This document shows positions 36,962 to 45,021 of a DNA stretch of 64,000 nt, piece by piece. Under the pieces are notes generated by a model. That model was not told the DNA's origin. It made no database searches and saw only the letters and a list, made by a program, of their open reading frames with translations. How positions within the stretch are numbered: the stretch's first letter is position 1; each line of letters begins with the position of its first letter. A program made the translations under genes and the position numbers. Origin of the DNA: JAICMB01 sp035295125 (GTDB lineage Bacteria > Acidobacteriota > Terriglobia > Bryobacterales > Bryobacteraceae); the NCBI GenBank assembly GCA_035295125.1, contig DATGJP010000074.1, positions 62,001 through 126,000 on the forward strand. The letters run 5' to 3'.

Positions 36962-37966
36962 GTGAGCGGCTCAAGAAGAATCCGGTGGGGCGTTCTGGGT
37001 GTTGCGGGCATTGCCGTTAAGAAAGTCATTCCCGCGATGCAACACTGTTCGCGTGCTGAGATCACGGCCATCGCGTCGCGCGATTCTGCTCGAGCGGAGC
37101 GCGCGGCGGCGGACCTGGACATCCCCAAGGCGTACGGTTCGTACGAGGATCTGCTTGCCGACAGCGACATTGACGCGATCTACAATCCACTTCCGAACCA
37201 CTTGCACGTACCCTGGTCTATCCGGGCAGCCGAGGCCGGGAAGCACGTGCTTTGTGAGAAACCTATCGGTCTTTCCAGCGACGAATGCCGTCACCTGATC
37301 GCCGTACGCGACCGCACCAATCGCAAAATCGCCGAGGCGTTCATGGTGCGAACCCATCCGCAGTGGCTGCGCACACGCGAGCTGATTCGATCCGGTCGCA
37401 TCGGTGAGTTGCGGTCGATCATTGGCTTTTTCAGCTACTACAATGTCGACCCGGCGAACGTACGAAACCAGCCGGATATCGGCGGCGGTGCTCTGATGGA
37501 CATCGGCTGTTATCCGATCACGATGTCCCGATGGATTTTCGGCGAAGAACCGGTCAGCGTGCAGGGTGTGATCGAGCGGGACCCGGTGATGAAAACCGAC
37601 CGCCTCACGTCGGGAATCCTGGAGTTTCCGTCCGGTCAATCGATCTTCACCTGCAGCACCCAGCTCGTGCCGTATCAACGCATGCAGTTTCTTGGGACAA
37701 AGGGCCGCATCGAGGTCGAGATCCCGTTTAACGCCCCTCCGGATCGCGCCTGTCGGATTTTCATCGACAGTGGCGTCGATATCCTCGGGAGCGGGATCGA
37801 AACGGAGACGTTTGTGGCGTGCAATCAATACACGATCCAGGGGGACCTTTTCTCGCGTGCCATCCAGGAAGATACGCCGGTAGCGGTTCCGCTCGAAGAT
37901 GCTTTGAACAACATGATCGTTATCGAGCGGCTTGTAGCGTCGGCCGAAGCGTTACGGGTGCGCTAG
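36962..37966 (+). CDS. Gfo/Idh/MocA family oxidoreductase
   Basis: 334-aa NAD(P)-dependent sugar/inositol dehydrogenase family member. Rossmann N-terminus WGVLGVAGIAVKKVIPAM (about 9-26), AIYNPLPNHLHVPWS-like motif (about 74-88), catalytic Lys in CEKPIGLS (about 98-105) and the GGGALMDIGCYPI substrate motif. GTG start at 36962, 25 bases after cheB. Its final 47 bases overlap, tail to tail, the CHAT-protein gene. Substrate cannot be told; the glucose-fructose oxidoreductase-like KP and GCYPI blocks favour a sugar. Confidence 0.85.
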   Translation: MSGSRRIRWGVLGVAGIAVKKVIPAMQHCSRAEITAIASRDSARAERAAADLDIPKAYGSYEDLLADSDIDAIYNPLPNHLHVPWSIRAAEAGKHVLCEKPIGLSSDECRHLIAVRDRTNRKIAEAFMVRTHPQWLRTRELIRSGRIGELRSIIGFFSYYNVDPANVRNQPDIGGGALMDIGCYPITMSRWIFGEEPVSVQGVIERDPVMKTDRLTSGILEFPSGQSIFTCSTQLVPYQRMQFLGTKGRIEVEIPFNAPPDRACRIFIDSGVDILGSGIETETFVACNQYTIQGDLFSRAIQEDTPVAVPLEDALNNMIVIERLVASAEALRVR

Positions 37967-40397
37967 GGTTCGCCCCCGGGGCTGGAAGAGTGCGCGTATA
38001 AAGTTGGAACGGTCCCCAGTAGTAGGGTTTTCGCATATTGCCGCCGCTCGCAATGAGACGGAGCTTGGCATCGTGTAATGCGGTCGCCGTATCGCGGCCT
38101 TGGGCGATTTCACCGTAAAACGAATCCATCAACGTTGCGGTCGAAGTGTCGTTCACGTCCCAGAGTCCGGCGATCACCGATCGCGCACCGGCGCCCAGGA
38201 ACGCCCATGCAAATCCGATCAGGCCCTCGCCGTTGTAAGCTTTCACACCGGCGCTGCGGCAACTCGAAACCGTGACCAGGCTGGCGTGCAGCGGAACGTT
38301 GGCAACATCGCGGGCATACAGCCGAAAACCCTCGTGGCCTCGGGCCAGAATCACCGCCGAATCCAACGGACTGACCCGGTTCGCGTCGGCATGAGCCGCG
38401 AAATGGATGAGGCTGAAGCGCTGAGGATCGCTCAATTTGTAAGCGTCGGGAGTTGCCGCGGGGCCTGTAATGACTCGGCTCTCACCCGCCGTGAAATACT
38501 TCCCGATGTTTTCAAGTTCCCGGCCGGCATAGGTGGGCGGCCGAAACGAGGGGTCCGCTTCCGCGGGCGCGCCGATCGCGAGCAGCGATTTCGGGTTCGA
38601 CTGAGGATTGGTCGCGGCCTGCAGCAAAACCAGTGATGGGGCCACCGAAAGCACCACATCCTCAATCCAGTAATGAGGCTGCGGTGATGACACGAGGAGG
38701 GTCTCGAGGTTCACGCGATGCAGCGGCCCGTCCGGCACCACGATCACCCGGCTGTGCGGCGGAATCAGCGGCTGCGCCGGTTTCAACAGCGCATCGCCAA
38801 GTTCCGTCGAGGTGGGCTCGCGCAGGTCGTCTTCGATGGTCCTGCGGTGCGCCGCTACGAGCTTTTCGATGACTGCCGCGGGCGGAAGGTCGAATCGACG
38901 TGTGCCGGCCGCGTTGACGACCCACAGGAACGAACGCCGTGGCGCGATCCAGTACGACAGCAGCACAGCATTCGGAATCCTGGCGAGAGCTTGTTCCGAT
39001 GGGCTGCTTCCCAGCCTCTCGGCCAGAACCCGTGCCCGGCTCGATTCGGCTACCTTCAGGGCGCGTTGCCCGGCCCCCTGTTCGACGAGCACGTCGACGT
39101 AATCTTGTTCAAACCGGACCAGGTGAGACAGGAAGCTGATCCGCGACGACGGATCTCGCACGTCCGCGCGCGTGGTTTCGATCGCGGAAAGGGCGCCTTC
39201 GAACTCGCGGTTCGCATCGGCAAAACGCTTCTGTTCAGCGTAGAGTTGCCCCAGGCCGGCACGAGCTTCCCATGCCAGGCCGGGTTCCTTTGCACCCTTG
39301 TTGATGACTTCGCGATAGAGTTGCTCCGCTTCACTGACTTTGCCGCGCCCTTCGGCGATCCGCGCAGCATTCATCATCAGTAAAGGCAGCAAGTGCAGGT
39401 CCGAAATCTGTAATTTCAAGTCGCGAGCCTTGTTATTCCATTCTTCCGCCTTATCCCACAACTGCAAATCGGAGAAGGCGTCGGAAAGGTTGCCCGCCCA
39501 CTTCGAAGCGTCGGACAACAAGCGGTCTTTCGTCGCAATCTGAAAAGCCTGTTCATAAGAGGAAACACTCAAATCGGGTTCCTGCTGTAACATGTGCAGG
39601 TTGCCAATCTGGCCCAGGCTTACCTGCATGTTAGGCTCGTCGCCGGCTGCCTTGTGTAGTTCGAGAGCTTTCTGCTGAACCGCGATCGCCTGATCGAAAT
39701 TTCCAAGCCACGCGTATGCCGTAGCGATATTGCTGTATGCGGCGCCGATGATGCGGCGCGCCTGAATAGGCTCCGCTAGCTTAACTGCGCGTTGACCATA
39801 ATCGATCGCATCGTCAAAACGCGCGCGGTTCAGGTCTGTAAACGATAAGTTGATATACGCCGACGCTTCGAAGTAGGGCGCACGGCTGGCCGACGCATGC
39901 GCTACTGCTGACTGCAGAGTCGCTTCGGCGTCCTCGCTATTCCCGCTGCGCGCTAGTAACGCTCCTAACAGTGTTTCGATTTGCGCAAGCAGGAGAACCG
40001 ACTTGCTGTGTTCGGCGGTAGTTTTCAGGCGTTTCAGTGACGACAGTGCCGCATCCGCCCGTCCAAGTTTGGCTGAGGCATTCGCTACGTCCAACTCACG
40101 GCGAAGCTCGAGGTCGCCCCATTCGTTTGGTGCCGGGTTCCGAAGAAGGTTGAGCGCCTCGGCAGAGCGCCCTTCCGCCATCAGGACCTCAGATTTCAGC
40201 AGTCCAAACTTCCAAAACCATTCGGAACGAGGCTGGCTATTCCAGGCCCGAAGCCCGGCATCCGCTAGTTCGCTTGCCTTGGCAAGCTTTCCTTTTGTGA
40301 ATTCGCTGAAAGCTGCTTCGTATGCCGCAGCAGGATCGTGCCGGCCCAGTCCGCAGCCGCACAGAATGACTGCGAGAACGGGGAAGGCGCGATGCAC
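37920..40397 (-). CDS. TPR-CHAT caspase-like lipoprotein
   Basis: 825 aa. N-terminal signal with a lipobox-like VILCGCGLG (Cys at about 15), so probably a lipoprotein. Residues about 25-460 are TPR-type repeats (YSNIATAYAWLGNFDQAIAV; QIGNLHMLQQEPDLSVSSYE). The C-terminus (about 530-810) is a CHAT domain: catalytic His669 in IHFAAHA and Cys713 in VSSCRSAGV, then GEGLIGFAWAFLGAGARSV and the closing YYWGPFQLYT. CHAT proteases are caspase/separase relatives cut on by partner signals. Start is GTG at 40397, sharing a base with the upstream stop (TAGTG). Last gene of an ECF-sigma operon. Confidence 0.88.
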   Translation of the reverse strand: MHRAFPVLAVILCGCGLGRHDPAAAYEAAFSEFTKGKLAKASELADAGLRAWNSQPRSEWFWKFGLLKSEVLMAEGRSAEALNLLRNPAPNEWGDLELRRELDVANASAKLGRADAALSSLKRLKTTAEHSKSVLLLAQIETLLGALLARSGNSEDAEATLQSAVAHASASRAPYFEASAYINLSFTDLNRARFDDAIDYGQRAVKLAEPIQARRIIGAAYSNIATAYAWLGNFDQAIAVQQKALELHKAAGDEPNMQVSLGQIGNLHMLQQEPDLSVSSYEQAFQIATKDRLLSDASKWAGNLSDAFSDLQLWDKAEEWNNKARDLKLQISDLHLLPLLMMNAARIAEGRGKVSEAEQLYREVINKGAKEPGLAWEARAGLGQLYAEQKRFADANREFEGALSAIETTRADVRDPSSRISFLSHLVRFEQDYVDVLVEQGAGQRALKVAESSRARVLAERLGSSPSEQALARIPNAVLLSYWIAPRRSFLWVVNAAGTRRFDLPPAAVIEKLVAAHRRTIEDDLREPTSTELGDALLKPAQPLIPPHSRVIVVPDGPLHRVNLETLLVSSPQPHYWIEDVVLSVAPSLVLLQAATNPQSNPKSLLAIGAPAEADPSFRPPTYAGRELENIGKYFTAGESRVITGPAATPDAYKLSDPQRFSLIHFAAHADANRVSPLDSAVILARGHEGFRLYARDVANVPLHASLVTVSSCRSAGVKAYNGEGLIGFAWAFLGAGARSVIAGLWDVNDTSTATLMDSFYGEIAQGRDTATALHDAKLRLIASGGNMRKPYYWGPFQLYTRTLPAPGANPSAPVTLRPTLQAAR

Positions 40398-41203
40398 TAA
40401 GGCATTGTAGAACCATCCGTGTCGATACTGCAGACCGATCCATCGCCACCCACATCGGATCCCATCCGCAGCCGCATCAACGTGAGCCTGTACTCATGGC
40501 CGGAAATCAGCATCTCCCCGAACATGATCCTTCCGAAGCCGTTCCAAACCAGCGAGTACCCATCGGGTTCCACTTTCGGATGCTTTTCCCGGTCCCAGAT
40601 GAACTCCGTCGCGAGCGATGTCACGCAATACCCGCCGTACTCCTGCATGCTCAGACTCGAAGGCTCTGTGTTGAAGCGGGCGGCGCATTTCTGTCGAAGG
40701 GTATTGTCGTTCGAATAAGCCGCCTGCAACGCGCGCATGGTTCGATTCTCCGTGAATGGTGACAAATCGAATCTCACCGTCAGTCCATATCCTCCGAGGT
40801 TGAGCCCTTTGATCTCGATTTTGTCTGGATGGATCAATGGTCCCGCATTATGGCCATCATGGATGGACACCAGGCTGGCGGACGCCGACCCGATGTAAAG
40901 TTGACCATAGAAGTCCACGTCCTCCACCGACGCGCTTACCTCGGTCACGAAATGAACGCCGACCGGATGGCCGGCCGCGCGAGTAGTTGCCGATCCCACG
41001 TGGACGAGCGGCTTCCCATTCGGAGCTTTTTCGGGATGATCGTACCCGCGTACCGACGATTCGGAAAGACCTCCCGTTTGCGGTAGCGTACTTGCGCCCT
41101 GTACCGGAATCACATGCTGCAAACCGTCTTGAGTCAGTATCCTCGTGACGCGAGCCTCTACCCCCACCGCTGAGCCTCGATAAACGAATCGCTTGTCGAT
41201 CAA
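40397..41203 (-). CDS. Unrecognised 268-aa protein of the ECF-sigma/CHAT operon
   Basis: I do not recognise a family. 268 aa, no signal peptide or TM. Likely beta-rich with polar and aromatic segments: VHFVTEVSASVEDVDFYGQL, GGYGLTVRFDLSPFTENRTM and YSLVWNGFGRIMFGEM. The start is TTG at 41203, supported by AGGAGGG a few bases upstream in the anti-sigma stop region, so it is translated at a good site despite the rare codon. Tightly packed between the anti-sigma and CHAT genes (gap 10 bases, then one-base overlap). It could be a sensor, substrate or inhibitor of the CHAT protein; this is inference from position. Confidence 0.65.
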   Translation of the reverse strand: MIDKRFVYRGSAVGVEARVTRILTQDGLQHVIPVQGASTLPQTGGLSESSVRGYDHPEKAPNGKPLVHVGSATTRAAGHPVGVHFVTEVSASVEDVDFYGQLYIGSASASLVSIHDGHNAGPLIHPDKIEIKGLNLGGYGLTVRFDLSPFTENRTMRALQAAYSNDNTLRQKCAARFNTEPSSLSMQEYGGYCVTSLATEFIWDREKHPKVEPDGYSLVWNGFGRIMFGEMLISGHEYRLTLMRLRMGSDVGGDGSVCSIDTDGSTMP

Positions 41204-41213
41204 ATGAACCCTC

Positions 41214-41861
41214 CTATGCGTGTCTCAATTCAAATGAATACCGGCCCAGCTCGGACTTGCTGCGGTCTTCTGAGCGGACAGTCAAAACGTAAGTACCCGG
41301 TTGCAACTCGCCGGGTGGCAAATAGATGTCCAGGGGTTCGCCGGGCCGCGGCGTCTCGGCCTCGAACGTCAGCACCTTGGCTTGGGTGCCTCGCGTGATC
41401 TCGATGATGCATTTCCCACCCGGCGACGCGCCGTTGACGTCCATCGTCAGGAGGAGCGGCTGGTCCCCCGAAACCGACACCACAGTCGCCTCGCCCCGGC
41501 TTTCGCCCTTGAGCACCGCGGCCTCGATGGCGCGCGGCGATCTGAGCTGCGGCATCACTATAAGCGACTGGTAAGCCACCAGCACCAGCGCACAGAAGGC
41601 CACTGCGGCAAAAGCTAGGGACGGCCGCCACATCACGAACCAACTCCGCCTTTTCGGTTCGACGGTCTGCCGCGCCACCATAGCGTCCTTACGAAATATG
41701 TTGCGGGCATTGGCGACGAAAGCCGAGATCACACGGACGTCCCCGGCGCAAACCACACAATCGAAGTAGTGCTCCTCGAAGCGGTCGCGTTCCTCGCGGT
41801 CCATCTCGCCTAATGCGTATCGTTCGGCGGCTTGTTCCCTTAAGGCTGTCTCATGATCCAT
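41214..41861 (-). CDS. Zinc-finger anti-sigma factor
   Basis: 215 aa from the ATG at 41861, preceded by GGGGGGAAGG. N-terminal zf-HC2 motif H-x3-C-x2-C in EEHYFDCVVCAGD (about 24-36), the zinc-binding anti-sigma domain; one TM at about 80-100 (PSLAFAAVAFCALVLVAYQS); C-terminal about 110 residues form a beta-rich extracytoplasmic domain (PLDIYLPPGELQPGTYVLTV). Overlaps the sigma gene stop by 11 bases. Expected to hold the ECF sigma at the membrane until a signal acts on its outer domain. Confidence 0.85.
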   Translation of the reverse strand: MDHETALREQAAERYALGEMDREERDRFEEHYFDCVVCAGDVRVISAFVANARNIFRKDAMVARQTVEPKRRSWFVMWRPSLAFAAVAFCALVLVAYQSLIVMPQLRSPRAIEAAVLKGESRGEATVVSVSGDQPLLLTMDVNGASPGGKCIIEITRGTQAKVLTFEAETPRPGEPLDIYLPPGELQPGTYVLTVRSEDRSKSELGRYSFELRHA

Positions 41862-42462
41862 GAGCACCTTCCCCCCTTTCCGGGAATTTCGGGCCGGTCG
41901 CGATGTGTGGTTCAAGGCTCTGCTCCATGACAGTGCGGAAGCGGTTTTTGGCGCGGTGTAGCAGCACGCGCAGATAGCCACGGTCCACATGAAACGTCCG
42001 GCAGATTTCGTCCTTGTCCCTCTCTTCGAAGAATATCTGCCGTAGCAGTTCCCGATCCTTGTCGGGCATGGCGGCGAGGATCTTGCGCACCTCGGCGCCG
42101 CGCTGCTCGGTTACCAGGGAGTGCTCCGCACTGGCGCTCTCATCGATGGGGTCGGTCATGTGCTCGGGCATTGGTTTCAGGCGGCCTTCGCTTCGAAACA
42201 CCTCGAACAGGACGTTGTTGCACACTGAATTCACGAACGCGCCGAGCCGCTCGGGGTGTTCGAGCTCAGTTCGGCGAAGATACACTAAAACGCGAAGAAA
42301 CGTCTCCTGCCGCACTTCTTCCATGAGCTGCGGCGACCGCAGTCGGTTACGCAGCTTGATATCCAGCAGGTCGCCGAAATAGCGCGTAAAATGCCGTTGC
42401 GTGTCGAGATCACCGTCTCGCAGCTTGTCAATATACTCCTGGTCGAAGGAGTCGCGGACCAA
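41851..42462 (-). CDS. ECF-type RNA polymerase sigma factor
   Basis: About 203 aa if the TTG at 42462 is used (GAGAGGAA 6 bases upstream); the frame stays open to a GTG at 42564 (237 aa), so the start is uncertain. Region 2: QRHFTRYFGDLLDIKLRNRL and QLMEEVRQETFLRVLVYLRR. Region 4: AMPDKDRELLRQIFFEERDK then the helix-turn-helix DEICRTFHVDRGYLRVLLHR. An anti-sigma gene overlaps its 3' end, as is usual for ECF systems. It probably drives its own operon including the CHAT gene. Confidence 0.87.
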   Translation of the reverse strand: MVRDSFDQEYIDKLRDGDLDTQRHFTRYFGDLLDIKLRNRLRSPQLMEEVRQETFLRVLVYLRRTELEHPERLGAFVNSVCNNVLFEVFRSEGRLKPMPEHMTDPIDESASAEHSLVTEQRGAEVRKILAAMPDKDRELLRQIFFEERDKDEICRTFHVDRGYLRVLLHRAKNRFRTVMEQSLEPHIATGPKFPERGEGAHGS

Positions 42463-42566
42463 TCGGTGTTCCTCTCGGTCCCTTAATGTTAGTACAGGTC
42501 GGATTCGGGCTACACGTCTGGCGCAGTGGCGCCCGATCGCGAGCGGATTCGTCGGAGCGGTCACGT

Positions 42567-42607
42567 AAGCCCGAGGAGGGCCGTGGGGGCCCCCCTCCTC
42601 CGAGCTT
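42567..42607. repeat. Imperfect long hairpin upstream of the sigma operon
   Basis: Left arm AAGCCCGAGGAGGGC, right arm CCCCTCCTCCGAGCTT with a few bulges. Near the longest possible sigma start, so it may lie in a leader. Confidence 0.45.
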
Positions 42608-42780
42608 CCGGGTGCCGCACCGGATGTCGGCCGATATGGCCCCGGAAAATTGTGGCGTTTGTCTGCATGCTTCCGACGATTGGTGAACCAAAGCGGCGGA
42701 TCGTTTCAAGGTAGCGTCGGCTGGAGCAGGCATTCAGCGTCGCCAGGAACGCCTGGTCCAGGAAAGTGGATGAAAACAAA

Positions 42781-42854
42781 GGTGGCGCGGGCGGTTTCGC
42801 CTGCGCTTTCCGGTGAGGTCGATAAGAGGTTGAAGGCCTGCTCCACCCTTCCAC
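42781..42854. repeat. Dispersed palindromic repeat, best full-length copy
   Basis: GGTGGCGCGGGCGGTTTCGC then CTGCGCTTTCCGGTGAGGTC, a middle part, and the end GCCTGCTCCACCCTTCCAC. The right end read backwards (GGGTGGAGCAGGC) mirrors the left end (GGTGGCGCGGGC), so the element has imperfect terminal inverted repeats and an inner GGCGGTTTCGCC hairpin. Confidence 0.7.
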
Positions 42855-42900
42855 AACCTGCTGGACATGGAGTTTCGACCGTGCGTTAGAATCGAACCCG

Positions 42901-45021
42901 GTGTCCCGAACTCTAATCTATTTTCTGTTTGCGGCCAATGTTTATATCCAAGCCGCTGACGTCGACTGGCCCGTCAATGGCGGCCCTTACAACATCCGTT
43001 ACTCAACCCTGAACCAAATCACCCCCGCCAACGTCAGTCACCTCCAGGTCGCCTGGACCTACGACGCTCACGACGCCTTTAAAGACTCGGAAATGCAGAG
43101 CAACCCGATCATCGTGGACGGGGTCCTCTATGCCACCACTCCGACCCTCCGGGTGGTGGCCCTCGATGCGGCGAGCGGCCGGGAAATCTGGACTTTTGAT
43201 CCCAAAATGGGCCAGCCGGTCCAGCGCCGCTACCGCCATCGTGGCGTAACCGTTTACAAAGACCGGGTTTTCTTCACGCATCGCAACTACTTGTGGGCCA
43301 TCGACAAGCGCACCGGCCAGCCGATTCAGACCTTCGGCGACAACGGACGCATCGATCTGCGCGTGGGCCTGGACCGCCCCATCGAGAACATCAGCATTAG
43401 CGCCAGCAGCCCAGGCGTCATCTACGAGGACATGATCATCATGCCCAGCACGGTCCCCGAGACGCTGCCCGGCTCGCCCGGCGACATACGGGCGTTTGAC
43501 GTCAACACAGGCAAACAGCGCTGGACGTTCCACACCATCCCGCACCCTGGGGAATTCGGCTACGACACCTGGCCCAAGGACGCGTACAAGATTTCCGGCG
43601 GCGCGAACGCATGGGCGGGGTTGAGCGTCGACCCCAAGCTCGGCATGATCTTCGCCGCCACGGGCTCGGCCTCCTTCGATTTCTACGGTGCGAATCGCAT
43701 CGGCGACAACCTGTTCGCCGACTGCGTCATCGCGCTCGATGCACGCACCGGCCGACGGATCTGGCATTTCCAGGGCATCAAGCATGATGTATGGGACCTG
43801 GACTTCCCGGCCGCGCCCAGCCTGGTGACGGTGACTCGAAACGGCCGCAAGGTGGAAGCCGTAGCGCAGATTGCAAAGACCGGCTATGTCTTCGTCCTCG
43901 ACCGCCGGACTGGTGATCCGCTATTCCCGATCGGCTATAAAAAGGTTCCTGCCTCGACCGTCGACGGCGAAAAACTTTCCGAGACCCAACCCTATCCCTT
44001 GAAGCCGCCGCCCTTCACACGGCAGGCGTTCACGGAAGACATGGTCACTGACCGCACACCCGAAGCCCACGCGGCGGTTCTTGAGACGTTCCGTAAGTAC
44101 GACTCGAACGGCATCTTCACCCCGCCGAGCTTGCGCGGCACGATCCTTTTTCCGGGAACCGATGGAGGCGGTGAGTGGGGCGGCGCGGCGTTCGACCCGG
44201 AAACCAGCCTGCTCTATGTCAACTCCAACGAGCAGCCCTGGATCATACGCCTGGTGACGCACGACACCCGATCGCTTTACAAGAACAACTGCGCCGGCTG
44301 CCACCGCGACGATCTGAAAGGTGCTCCGCCGACCTTCCCGTCTCTCGTCGACATCGGAAAGCGGCGTTCGCGCGAAGAACTCGCCGCCATCATACGCGAA
44401 GGCACCGGCCGCATGCCCGGCTTTGCTCACCTGGAGCGTGGTATCAACGAAATCGTCGATTTCCTGATCACGGGTCAGGAGAAGACAGTAGCCCCATCCG
44501 TTGCCGCGAAGGACCCCAACTGGCTCAAATATCGCAACGAAGGCTACATCCTGTTCCGCGACCCCGAAGGATATCCTCCTCTCACTCCACCCTGGGGCAC
44601 GCTCAACGCGATTGACCTCGACAAGGGCGAGATTCGTTGGCGCATTCCGCTCGGCGAATACCCCGAACTGGTGGCCAAAGGCATGAAGAATACGGGAAGC
44701 GACAATTATGGCGGCCCGGTGGTTACGTCGAGCGGTCTCCTGTTCATCGGGGCAACCAATTTCGACAAGAAATTCCGGGCCTTCGATAAGCTCACCGGAA
44801 AACTCCTCTGGGAGACAACGCTTCCTACCGCCGGTAATGCGACACCGTCGATTTACGAAATCAACGGACGAGAGTACGTCGTAATTGTATGTGGTGGCGG
44901 GAAAAACGACGCACCGTCGGGCAGCAGTATCGTCGCATTTGCGCTACCGTATACTGGTGGCGAAGTGGAGCGTGGGGGTCGCCGGTCTCACCCTGCTGAC
45001 CTGCCTCAACGCGGCAGATAG
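42901..45021 (+). CDS. PQQ-dependent dehydrogenase with embedded cytochrome c domain
   Basis: 706-aa periplasmic quinoprotein, GTG start at 42901. Signal peptide about 1-18. Propeller repeats with GxxYxTTP and LDAxTGxxIW motifs (VALDAASGREIWTF; CVIALDARTGRRIWHF); catalytic Asp region KHDVWDLDFPAAP. A mono-heme cytochrome c module (CAGCH at 464-468, 44290-44304; Met ligand probably GRMPGF) is inserted before the last propeller blades, giving an internal electron relay. Resembles acidobacterial glucose/quinate-type PQQ enzymes; substrate unknown. The 3' end overlaps the next gene by 65 bases. Confidence 0.9.
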   Translation: MSRTLIYFLFAANVYIQAADVDWPVNGGPYNIRYSTLNQITPANVSHLQVAWTYDAHDAFKDSEMQSNPIIVDGVLYATTPTLRVVALDAASGREIWTFDPKMGQPVQRRYRHRGVTVYKDRVFFTHRNYLWAIDKRTGQPIQTFGDNGRIDLRVGLDRPIENISISASSPGVIYEDMIIMPSTVPETLPGSPGDIRAFDVNTGKQRWTFHTIPHPGEFGYDTWPKDAYKISGGANAWAGLSVDPKLGMIFAATGSASFDFYGANRIGDNLFADCVIALDARTGRRIWHFQGIKHDVWDLDFPAAPSLVTVTRNGRKVEAVAQIAKTGYVFVLDRRTGDPLFPIGYKKVPASTVDGEKLSETQPYPLKPPPFTRQAFTEDMVTDRTPEAHAAVLETFRKYDSNGIFTPPSLRGTILFPGTDGGGEWGGAAFDPETSLLYVNSNEQPWIIRLVTHDTRSLYKNNCAGCHRDDLKGAPPTFPSLVDIGKRRSREELAAIIREGTGRMPGFAHLERGINEIVDFLITGQEKTVAPSVAAKDPNWLKYRNEGYILFRDPEGYPPLTPPWGTLNAIDLDKGEIRWRIPLGEYPELVAKGMKNTGSDNYGGPVVTSSGLLFIGATNFDKKFRAFDKLTGKLLWETTLPTAGNATPSIYEINGREYVVIVCGGGKNDAPSGSSIVAFALPYTGGEVERGGRRSHPADLPQRGR

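Larger units (their letters stand above)
42463..42900. other. Intergenic region between divergent sigma and PQQ genes
   Basis: A 438-base gap (336 bases if the longer sigma start is used). It holds an imperfect hairpin at 42567-42607 and a full dispersed repeat at 42781-42854. The 42608-42780 stretch shows no gene or clear motif. Both flanking promoters must lie here, but no convincing -35/-10 pair was seen. Confidence 0.6.
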
